Assembly: GCA_027577415.1 (NCBI GenBank)
Contig: JANBQS010000959.1
Span: forward strand, 1 to 10,025
Direction of reading: 5' to 3'
Source: Coemansia sp. RSA 922
Taxonomy: Eukaryota; Kickxellomycota; Kickxellomycetes; Kickxellales; Kickxellaceae
Length of the DNA: 10,025 nucleotides
Shown: positions 1 to 8,144 of the stretch, piece by piece
Layout: each line of letters begins with the position of its first letter
How positions within the stretch are numbered: position 1 is the first letter of the stretch
The notes under the pieces: generated by a model
The model's input: the letters and a program-made list of their open reading frames with translations, nothing else
What the model was told of the DNA's origin: nothing
The model's database searches: none
Program-made: the position numbers and the translations under genes

Positions 1-266
1 AGCGTTTGCGCCGCGGGCGGTGGCCTCTGCATGGATCCTAGCTTGGCAGCAATGGCGCGCGCCTTGGTCATGGCATCAGTCATGTCTACGCTGTTGGGCA
101 CCGCATACTCGGCCGGCTCCTCGCTTGTCTGCTCGGGTTGCTCTGTTTGCTCTAGCTGCTCTGGCTGCTGCTCGTCAGCTGGTGGAGAAGAAGGCGACTG
201 CTCCTCGTTTACGGACTCTGCGATTGGCTCAACAGGGCTCTGTGAATTGCGCGGCTCCTCTGACAT
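1..266 (-). CDS. N-terminal part of a possible KH-domain RNA-binding protein (cut by left edge)
   Basis: The reading frame starts at ATG 266-264 and stays open for 88 codons to the window edge, so the C-terminal part is missing. The start has A at -3 and lies downstream of an A/T-rich leader. Residues 1-53 are acidic and rich in Glu, Gln, Pro and Ser, with four consecutive EQx triplets at residues 36-47. Residues 68-77 read KARAIAAKLG. This resembles the RAR-IAAK-G stretch that sits just before KH domains in FUBP/KHSRP-type single-stranded nucleic-acid-binding proteins. A Pro/Ala-rich stretch follows. A KH assignment is inference from one short motif, because no KH fold (GXXG loop) is inside the window. 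The frame itself looks real: it is open, has a good start context, and its composition is protein-like while the other frames are shadows. It runs in the same direction as GLT1, 151 bp downstream of that gene's stop. Confidence 0.6.
   Translation of the reverse strand, partial: MSEEPRNSQSPVEPIAESVNEEQSPSSPPADEQQPEQLEQTEQPEQTSEEPAEYAVPNSVDMTDAMTKARAIAAKLGSMQRPPPAAQT
126..161 (-). repeat. Four 9-bp repeats encoding EQx triplets
   Basis: Four in-frame 9-bp units of form GAGCARnnn encode EQL, EQT, EQP and EQT (residues 36-47 of the left-edge protein). The last three bases of each unit vary, which fits slippage followed by drift in a disordered, low-complexity segment. Confidence 0.7.
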
Positions 267-417
267 TTTTAAAAAAAGATAGATGAAATAGAAAAAGAAA
301 TAAATAAAAAAACTTTTTTTAAAAAGACAAAAAGCCACTAAGCGACTAAGAAAAAAATGTGAAAAGTAAAAAGAAAAAATTAGCAATCACGTGCCGAACA
401 GATAAAATATCAACAGA
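267..417. promoter_or_regulatory. AT-rich spacer: 3' end of GLT1 and promoter of the left-edge gene
   Basis: Only 151 bp separate the GLT1 stop (418) from the next start (266), both on the minus strand. This spacer must therefore hold GLT1 3'-end signals and the promoter of the downstream gene. On the plus strand it is mostly A runs, so the transcribed strand is U-rich. Visible items are a palindromic CACGTG at 388-393, a perfect inverted A7-C-T7 at 306-320, and the hexamer ACTAAG twice (337-342 and 345-350). CACGTG is the core bound by bHLH factors such as Cbf1 in other fungi. A role here is inference. No tRNA or extra reading frame of credible quality is seen. Confidence 0.5.
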
Positions 418-3400
418 TCAAGACACTGGCGCTTTGATCGCCGAGATAGTACGTGGAATGATACCACCTGATATTGGCAAATGCGAGCCGCCATGGCCGT
501 TACTACTGCGCAGCCAAGTATCGATTTCCCTTGCCGCCATTCTGCCTTCATTAATGCCCCAGACAATAAGACTCTGGCCTCTGCGGCAGTCGCCAGCGGC
601 AAACACGCCCTCCACATTCGTCTGATACGAGCCATCACCCGTCTCGACATTAGATCTAGGCCCTTGCTTAACTCCCAGCTCCTCAATGACCTTATTCTCA
701 GGACCCAAAAAGCCCATCGCCAGGAACACCAAATCAGCCTCCACGACCTCCTCCGACCCCGCAACTTCTTCCATAGACCAGCGGTCTCCCTCACGCGTCC
801 ACTGTACGCGAACAGTCTCTATGCCACAGAGCCTATTATTGTCGCCTAGGAAGCGCTTGGCAGAGATCGAATAGATACGCGGGTCTTTGCCCCACCGACT
901 TATGACTTCTTCATGGCCATAGTCGATGCGGTAGACACGCGGGTACTGCGGCCACGGGTTGTCAGCAGAGCGTTCGTGGGGCGGCTGTGGCAGCAGCTCA
1001 AAGTTCGTCACGCTCGCCGCGCCCTGCCTCACCGACGTGCCAATACAATCGTTGCCAGTATCACCACCGCCAATAACCACCACATGCTTGCCGGCCGCCG
1101 AAATACCGCCCTTATTGTGCAAAAGGGATTTGGTGCTAGCTGTCAAAAAGTCCATGGCAAAGTACACGCCCTCCAACTGACGCCCCTCGATATTCAGGTC
1201 TCTAGGCCAAGTAGCGCCGGTAGCCAGCAGAACGGCGTCGAAAGACGAGAGGAGATCTGTGGCCGAGTGATTGACGCCGATATGCGCATTAGTAACAAAC
1301 TCGATACCCTCAGCGGCCATTTTATCGACCCGTCGTTGCACCAGCCGTTTATCCAGCTTCATATTGGGTATACCGTAAGTAAGCAATCCACCAACGCGAT
1401 CCTCGCGCTCAAACACCGTGACCAAATGCCCGACGCTATTCAGTTGCTCAGCTGCCGCCAAGCCCGCAGGTCCCGACCCTACAACGGCGACTTTCCACGA
1501 AGACCGGTTTCTGGGTGGGACAGCTTGCATCCAGCCCATTTCCCAAGCATGATCAATAATAGCAGCCTCAATAGACTTTATCGCTACTGGCAGCTCGCTA
1601 ATACCCGCCACACAAGCGCCCTCACAGGGGGCGGGGCACACGCGGCCAGTAAACTCTGGGAAATTGTTCGTAGCCATGAGTCGGTCAAACGCATCGCGCC
1701 ACTGGTCTTTAAACACCAATTCGTTCCATTTAGGTATGACGTTGCCGATCGGACAACCGTCAGTGTCGGATTGGCAGAACGGGATGCCGCAGTCAAGGCA
1801 CCGAGCGGCTTGTACTTGGAGCTGGCTCTTGGTCTGGCGCGTCGAAAGCTCATCCCAGTCGTTGACCCGCTTTTTGGCATTCCGATACTTGTCTCCACGC
1901 CGGCGGTACTTGGCAAACCCGCGTAGTTTGTCCAGCTTTTGCACACGGTCAGACAACAGCGATTCGTCGACTAGCGCGTCCTCGATATCCACCACGTCAT
2001 TAGCCACGGGCTCAACGGACACGGTATTATCAGTAGTTTCTTTGGTTGTTTCTTTGGCGGTTTCTTCGGCAAGCACGCGCTTATAGTCCTTCGGAAACAC
2101 CTTGACGAACCTAGGCAACAGCTCAGAGAAGCGATCCACGACACCGCGGGCGTGTTTAGAACCAGTGAGGTCAGCATGTCTCTGTATAGTACGCTTCAAC
2201 CAACACGCCTCCTCACCATGCACGGTTTCCAAATCCACCGATTCTTTGTTACACATATCATCGAACCCCTCCGCCAGTACGTACGCCAGGCCACCAGACA
2301 TGCCAGCAGCGAAATTGCGACCAACATTGCCCAAGACAATGACTCTACCACCCGTCATATACTCACAGCCATGGTCGCCCACACCCTCGACGACTGCCAG
2401 AGCGCCCGAATTACGCACAGCAAATCTCTCAGCAGCGATACCACCAATAAATGCTTCGCCGCTGGTCGCCCCAAACAAGCATACGTTGCCGACGATGATG
2501 TTGAGATGCGAGTCAAATGTAGAGGCACGGGGCGGGTACACAATAATCTGGCCACCGGACAGTCCCTTGCCAACATAGTCGTTGGCATCGCCCTCCAAGT
2601 CAATGGCAATACCGGGTGCCAGGAACGCGCCTAGTGACTGGCCGGCCGAGCCACGCAGCCGCAAGCGCACAGTGCCCTGTGGCAAGCCCTCCAGTCCATG
2701 GGCGACAGAAAGATGGTAGGAGAGAATAGTGCCAACAGCGCGATCAGTATTACATATCTCAGTCTCCACCTCACCAGGCTTACCGGTCCTCAAGCTCTCC
2801 AGCAAGTCTGGTAACAGCCTCGAATCCAAGCGACTCTCGATCTGATGCTCCTGCCCCACCACATTATAAGTAGCCACGCCAGGTCTCATCTCATGCGCCG
2901 GTTTCAGCAGCAAACCTAGATCCAGCTCTCCTTTAGTAAACTGGTAATTGGGTTTTGTGCGCAGAAACTCCGTACGACCCACTAGCTCGTTAACCGAGCG
3001 GATACCCAGCATAGCCATGATAGAGCGGAGGTCTTCGGCGAGGTAGTAGAAAAAGTTAATGACGTGCTCCGGCTGCCCCCGGAACTTTGCTCGTAAGACG
3101 GGGTCCTGCGTAGCCACGCCCACGGCGCAGTTGTTCTGGTGGCATCGGCGGAGGTACACGCATCCGAGGGTGATGAGCGGCGTAGTAGCAAAGCCGAATT
3201 CCTCCGCGCCCAGCATCGCCGCGATAGCAACGTCCCTGGCAGTTTTCAGCTGCCCGTCAGTTTGCAGAACCACCCGACCGCGCAGATCATTCAGCACCAA
3301 TGTCTGATGCGTCTCCGCCAACCCCAGCTCCCAAGGCAGACCCGCGTACTTGATACCAGTCCACCTTGCAGCGCCTGTCCCGCCGTCATGACCAGCAACA

Positions 3401-6400
3401 AGGATATGGTCAGCCAGGGCCTTGACCACGCCCGACGCCACGACGCCAATGCCGACCTCCGACACGAGCTTGACGGAAATACGGGCGCGTTGGTTGGCGC
3501 TCTTCAGATCGAATATCAATTGCTTCAGGTCCTCAATCGAATAAATATCGTGGTGTGGCGGCGGAGACACTAGGGTGACGCCCGGCGTGGTGTGTCGGGT
3601 TTTGGCTATTTCCCTAGACACTTTCGTGCCGAGCAACTCGCCACCCTCACCGGCCTTTGCGCCCTGTGCCATTTTGATCTGCAGCTCGTCGGCGTCAGCC
3701 AAGTAATTGCTGGTCACGCCGAACCGCCCTGACGCCACCTGCTTGATCGCCGATCGCTCGCTGTCGCCATTGCGCGGGATGGAACGCTCAGGGTCTTCGC
3801 CACCCTCACCCGAGTTGCTCTTACCACCGAGCCTGTTCATAGCCACGGCCAAGGCAGTATGCGCCTCCTTTGATATCGAGCCATAGGACATTGCACCAGT
3901 ACAAAACCTCTTTACAATACTCGTCCAGGGCTCCACCTCCTCCAAAGGTATGGCGCGCGACTCGTCGGCGTGGATTTCGAGTAACCCGCGCAAAGTACAG
4001 TCCTCAATCGACTTTTGCGAGGCCTCGGTATACTTGAGCCACGCAGCCTTGTTCTTGGTACGTACTGCGTCCTGGAGACTGGAGATAGCGGCCGGAGTGT
4101 TTATATGTTTGCCGCCGCCTTTCCGCCAATTATACTCGCCGTCATCGCCCATGACAGCGATTACCGGACCGTATGCAATATCATGACGGGCCAATGCATC
4201 AGCAGCAAACCCCTCTAACGTCGTGCCTTGGACTCTAGACGCAGTACCCACAAAACACTTGTCAATGACCTCGGATGCCACGCCGAGTGCCTCAAAGATC
4301 TGCGCGCCCTTATACGACTGCAAAGTGGAGATACCCATTTTCGACATAACCTTTCGGAACCCGTCGTCGACAGCACCGCGGAACTGGGCAATAAGCTGAG
4401 AGACTGGTTTATCAGGCAATACGTTCTCACGGTGCAGTTTGGCTATGGCCTCATATATCATGTAGGGGCAGATGGCGTCGACGCCGTAGCCTACGAGTAC
4501 GCAGAAATGGTGGGTCTCGCGGGCCTCGCCAGTCTCGACGAGCAAAGCTACTTTGGCACGCAGTTTAGTAGCCACCAAATAGTGGTGCACAGCGCCCGCA
4601 GCTAGCAATGCCGACAAAGCCACGCGCTCGGCACTGGCCATCGTGTCTGATAGTATGAGGATCTTTGTATCCCGGTCAATAGCCGCCCTAGCCTCCTCGC
4701 ACACGCGGTCCAATGCGCTCTTGTACCCGGCTACTCCGTCAGCGACGTCAAACGTAATATCAATCGTGTGCGATGTCCACTCGGGGTACTGAGCCGACAT
4801 ACCACGGATAGCAGCTAGCTCAGATCCAGTGAGCAGGGGCGAGTCCAGGGAGAGCCGATGTGCCTGGCGGTCGGAGATCTCGAGCAAATTACCCTCAGGA
4901 CCAATATGACAGGCCAGCGACATGACGATTTTCTCACGAATAGGGTCGATAGGTGGATTAGTAACCTGAGCGAAAAGCTCGCGGAAATACTCATATGGCA
5001 ATCGCGGTTCGGGATCCAAACACGCCAGCACCGTGTCGTTGCCCATCGACCCCAGTGGCTCTTTTCCGTACTGTACCATGGGACTGAGTATAAGACTAAG
5101 GTGCTCGGCAGAATACCCAAACGCGCGCATCCTCCTGTCCTGCGACACTGGGACACAGTCGTCGATGACTGGTGGTTTGGCCGCCAAGTGCGAGAGCTTG
5201 ATCTGATACTTGTCTAACCACTGCTGGAATGGGTGCCGCTGGGCATACTGCAGCTTGAGTTTCTCGTCATCCACGATAACGCCCTCCCTCGTATCCACCA
5301 GCAGCATACGCCCGGGCATCAGTCTCCCCTTCCTTGTAACCATCTCGGGTTCAATATCCACCGTACCCACCTCCGACGCACATATCATGCGGTCGTCAGA
5401 AGTGACGTAGTACCGGCATGGACGCAGGCCATTGCGGTCGAGTGAGGCGCCGCAGTAGCGCCCGTCGCTGAACGTCAGGAGCGCGGGCCCGTCCCAGGGC
5501 TCCATTACGCAGGACGCCCATTCGTAGAAAGCGCGCTTGGCCGCAGGCATCAATGGATTGTTCTGCCATGCTTCGGGTACCATTACCATTACAGCCTCGG
5601 GCATAGTCATTACGCCGCTGACTACAAGCAACTCGAGTACACTGTCTAAAGCCGCACTGTCTGATCCCAATTCATCGATAATAGGAAAGGTCTTTTCCAA
5701 ATCGCCAGGGCTAAATGCCTTGGAGTGGAGCAACCCCTCGCGAGCACGCATCCAATTCTTGTTACCACGCAGCGTGTTTATCTCGCCTACAGATAGAGAT
5801 CAAGTGTAGAAAAGTCGTTAGTAAATCTCTTTTTGTTGATCACAAAATCCCGATCCCGCAGCATTAATCGGAGGGGAGAACAAGAGAATGATAGTAAGAT
5901 CATACCATTGTGTGCGCACCAGCTAAAGGGCTGTGCACGCTCCCATGACGGAAACGTGTTAGTACTGAATCGGGAATGCACCAGTGCGAAATGAGTTTCA
6001 AAGGCATCGTCCCTCAAATCCACATAGTACTCTGGGACCTGTTCTGGAGTCAACTGTCCCTTGTACACGATAACGCGAGTATCCAGCGAACAAACGTACA
6101 GTCCTTGGATTTCGTGATGGGCGCGCTTCTTCAGAATAAACAGCTGTCTCTGAAACTTCCTCTCCTCCTGCCAATCGCCCACCACCAACGGCTGCATAAC
6201 AACCGGTTCCTTTGAGTGACTGGCCGGTCCCAAGATCTCAGAGTTCACTGGCACTTTACGCCACGCCACCACATGCAAGCCCAGTTGCTCGGCGATAGAG
6301 TCGAATTGGTTCATGCACTGGTCCCCGGGCTGCACGAATAGGTTGCCAGTGGAGTATTGGCCAAGAGGAGGAAGCTTGCAGCCTAGGGAGTAGAATTCGC

Positions 6401-6656
6401 GGGAGAGAAGCTGGTGTGGCATGGCGGTCATTACGCCAGCGCCGTCGCCATCCCTCGTATCGGCTCCGGTGGCGCCGCGGTGACTCATGTTGCAGAGTAG
6501 GTTCTCGGAGTCGCGCAGAATCTTGTGTGACGCTTGACCTTTGATGTTGATTATGAATCCGACTCCACATGCATCACGCTCGTTACTTGGGTCATAGAGC
6601 CCTTGTTTGGCTGGCATGGCATCAGCCCAGTCGTATCCTTTCTTGGAAAAAGCCAT
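418..6656 (-). CDS. GLT1: Glutamate synthase [NADH], single-chain GOGAT (two exons)
   Basis: The enzyme makes two glutamates from glutamine and 2-oxoglutarate using NADH, the second half of the GS/GOGAT ammonium-assimilation route, presumably in the cytosol. The coding sequence joins 6656-5906 and 5786-418, giving 2039 residues (yeast Glt1 is about 2145). ATG 6656 is the first start after an in-frame TAA at 6660-6662. Residues 1-29 are a short propeptide. Cys30 in DACGVGF is the expected N-terminal nucleophile of the class II glutamine amidotransferase domain (about 30-450), which also shows HSRFSTNTFPSW and AHNGEIN. The central domain covers about 470-770. The FMN synthase domain (about 830-1210) contains the 3Fe-4S cysteines C1126, C1132 and C1137 (CX5CX4C). 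The GXGXG domain covers about 1290-1415. A low-complexity linker (about 1490-1540) leads to the beta-type region, with cluster cysteines C1580, C1583, C1588, C1595, C1634, C1638 and C1642, the FAD motif GSGPAG (1687-1692) and the NADH motif GGGDTG (1823-1828). All expected domains are present and unbroken. Confidence 0.97.
2036..2071 (-). repeat. GLT1: Three 12-bp repeats in the GOGAT inter-region linker
   Basis: On the plus strand three units read GTTTCTTTGGTT, GTTTCTTTGGCG and GTTTCTTCGGCA. They encode the Glu/Thr/Lys-rich linker (ETA-KETT-KETT, around residues 1491-1502) between the alpha-type and beta-type regions of the fused glutamate synthase. A flexible tether tolerates this kind of slippage. 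No function is implied. Confidence 0.7.
5787..5905 (-). other. GLT1: Spliceosomal intron of GLT1 (119 nt)
   Basis: The coding frame breaks inside the highly conserved AHNGEIN motif, and removing this segment restores it exactly. The donor is G|GTATGATC (intron starts at 5905) and the acceptor is CTGTAG|GC (intron ends at 5787). The branch site TACTAAC lies at 5823-5817 with its branch A at 5818, 31 nt from the acceptor, followed by a T-rich stretch. Gly251 is split between exons (phase 1). The length is not a multiple of three. Read-through adds 39 residues after Asn250 and then stops at the TAG that is itself the acceptor, so an unspliced mRNA would encode only a truncated amidotransferase fragment. 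This pattern fits an intron better than a frameshift. Confidence 0.95.
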
Positions 6657-6979
6657 AGCTTAAAGGTGAATAAATAATATCGTTTTTGTGTGCAGAAATA
6701 AAATAAATGGTTAGAGAATGTGAAAGGCTCTAGGCTAAAGCGGAGGGAGATTATCTAAAATGACTCCCCTCTAGACTTCAATTCATCTACTGTCATCGCG
6801 ACATCCAAAAGAGTCACTGAAAATTTGATACAAAAATGATAAATAAAAGACACGTGGGAGTGGTTACAGATATTCGCCCCGAGACTCCGTTGGCGACACA
6901 AGCACCAACTTTTCCTTATCGATCGATTGGAGGAGATAACTAAAAGTGCAACAAACAGGTATAAATCTATTTAATCATT
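6657..6979 (-). promoter_or_regulatory. GLT1 upstream region with GATAA and TGACTC motifs
   Basis: This 323-bp non-coding stretch lies between the ZUP1-like stop and the GLT1 start, so it holds the 3' end of the former and the promoter of the latter. GATAA cores occur at 6751-6755 (-), 6838-6842 (+), 6916-6920 (-) and 6935-6939 (+). TGACTC, the Gcn4/CPC1-type core, occurs at 6761-6766 (+) and 6811-6816 (-). A CCAAT box (ATTGG on plus) lies at 6926-6930 and a CACGTG palindrome at 6851-6856. Yeast GLT1 is known to respond to Gln3 (GATA) and Gcn4, so the motif mix fits the gene, but binding here is inference. ATTAAA at 6975-6970 (-) is a weak candidate 3'-end signal for the ZUP1-like mRNA. No RNA gene or credible reading frame is seen. 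Confidence 0.5.
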
Positions 6980-7897
6980 TCACGGAATCCGCTGCGATGC
7001 TATTTGCTTAGGAGCGGCCTGTGAGAAGCAGTCATCATCGACATATAGAATTTGGAACTGTTTAGATCTCCGCGTACGTCCAAGCGGCAACCTGAATTTC
7101 GACAGCTTCACAGGCCCACCTGGCGCCACATCAACATCAGGATCAAACACTAGGAGACAAACGTCATCCGACAAATCGACTCCAACCACCGTACGACTAT
7201 GTCCCTGGTGCTGCATATATAGTGGATGTTTATTGGCAAACCTCTCGCCAGTGGCGGTGAAGTAGTCGACGACCCAAGAAAACAAAGCCGGGTGACTGCC
7301 GTCCGCAGCTGTCGCGCAGTGGAAATCGACGATATGCGAGCGTACGCCCAAATGAGCTAAAATACAATAAATCTCCGTAGTACCAATCCATTTTCTCGTC
7401 CCCATTGCTCGGTGATCCAGCTGATCAGCACCATCACGGTCATAGCCGTCGCGCCACGACAGTTCCAGCATCTCCTGTAGCTGTCGGACTTGCGGCACTG
7501 TCTCCGTCGGCATACGACTAACGGGTGCTTGGTGCATTAGACTGGAGATTAGCATTTGGCAGTTGCGGTACCCGCATCCCCAGCCGCGATCAGATATAGT
7601 GGTGTTGAACAGTAGCGTGGACGGGTTACAGAGCAATATGGACTGCTCGGCTTGGATCAAGGCGGACAGTTGGCTGGTGCTGAAGCGGTGGTTGTCGGAA
7701 AGGTGGCCGGTGGCAATACCTCGTTCGTGGAAAAAGTTTTTGATCTGTTGTAGACGCCGATGTTTGCGCTTAGACTTTTCCAATAGTGGTCCCTGGCTGA
7801 CTTCTTCAGTGCCGCTGCCTCGGCCACCGCGAGGCTGGGTACTACTGTCGTTGTCTTCAGAATCGCCGGTCAGATCGACTATTTCTTGTGGTTGCAT
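6980..7897 (-). CDS. ZUP1: ZUFSP/ZUP1 (Mug105)-type C78 cysteine peptidase, probable deubiquitinase
   Basis: The predicted protein has 305 residues and belongs to peptidase family C78, papain-like enzymes that include human ZUP1, S. pombe Mug105 and the UFM1 proteases. The catalytic core is clear: Cys108 in GWGCGYRNCQM, His233 in QGHSRTVVGV and Asp252 in LLVFDPD. The order Cys, His, then Asp follows ZUP1 rather than UFSP1/2, where Asp-x-His come together. Family members cleave ubiquitin chains, and human ZUP1 prefers K63 linkages and acts in genome maintenance. Residues 5-15 (EIVDLTGDSED) look like a SUMO-interaction motif, followed by a disordered Gly/Ser/Arg stretch and a basic KSKRKHRR patch (41-48). 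The C2H2 zinc fingers of human ZUP1 are absent, as in short fungal relatives. I chose ATG 7897 over the in-frame ATG 8104: the latter would leave 40 bp to the divergent gene, and the extra 69 residues look like translated leader. The chosen start has a weak context (C at -3). Confidence 0.87.
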   Translation of the reverse strand: MQPQEIVDLTGDSEDNDSSTQPRGGRGSGTEEVSQGPLLEKSKRKHRRLQQIKNFFHERGIATGHLSDNHRFSTSQLSALIQAEQSILLCNPSTLLFNTTISDRGWGCGYRNCQMLISSLMHQAPVSRMPTETVPQVRQLQEMLELSWRDGYDRDGADQLDHRAMGTRKWIGTTEIYCILAHLGVRSHIVDFHCATAADGSHPALFSWVVDYFTATGERFANKHPLYMQHQGHSRTVVGVDLSDDVCLLVFDPDVDVAPGGPVKLSKFRLPLGRTRRSKQFQILYVDDDCFSQAAPKQIASQRIP

Positions 7898-8144
7898 CAG
7901 AAAAAAAAAGGTTAATATAGATGTAAAATATATTCTTTCTTGAGAAAAAAGAAGAAAAGGAAACCCGGTGAAGCAGAAAGGCCTAGACGGTGGCACACAA
8001 ATATTCGCCGCGGTTGGTCCGTGCGTCTGGACTGGCTCGACTCGATTCACTTGTATTAATTGTGGCACGCCAGAAAATGGGGTGATTCTTCCGTCTTCAC
8101 GCATTTTTATTTTATTTCTTACTATATAATTTTTCCAGTTCCTA
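7898..8144. promoter_or_regulatory. Divergent promoter between the ZUP1-like gene and SEC59
   Basis: This 247-bp spacer separates two divergent start codons. Both ends are AT-rich. TATATAA lies at 8123-8129, 16-22 bp before the SEC59 ATG, and TATA-like ATATATTTTA and CTATATTAA lie about 15-35 bp before the ZUP1-like ATG on the minus strand. The middle is GC-richer (CGCCGCGG around 8007-8014). TTTTTCCAG ending at 8138 resembles a 3' splice site, so a 5'-UTR intron in SEC59 is possible, but I cannot identify its donor. An open frame crosses most of this spacer on the minus strand (the possible 69-residue extension of the ZUP1-like protein), and I judge it non-coding. Confidence 0.55.

Noticed and set aside
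359..849. Plus-strand frames opposite the GLT1 3' end
   Set aside because: They overlap the conserved C-terminus of glutamate synthase or A-rich spacer and show no family features.
913..1926. 337-codon open frame antisense to GLT1
   Set aside because: It overlaps the conserved beta-type region of glutamate synthase on the opposite strand. Its translation is low-quality, matches no family and looks like a shadow of GC-biased codons.
5752..5905. GLT1 as two genes or a frameshifted pseudogene
   Set aside because: Removing a 119-nt segment with GTATG, TACTAAC and TAG signals restores the invariant AHNGEIN motif exactly, so it is an intron.
7898..8104. 69-residue N-terminal extension of the ZUP1-like protein from ATG 8104
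   Set aside because: It would leave 40 bp between divergent start codons, and its Phe-rich end is encoded by leader-like T runs. ATG 8104 has the better context, so this stays open, but the 7897 start is preferred.
8121..8138. 3' splice site of a SEC59 5'-UTR intron
   Set aside because: TTTTTCCAG looks right, but no branch site at a suitable distance and no donor could be identified.
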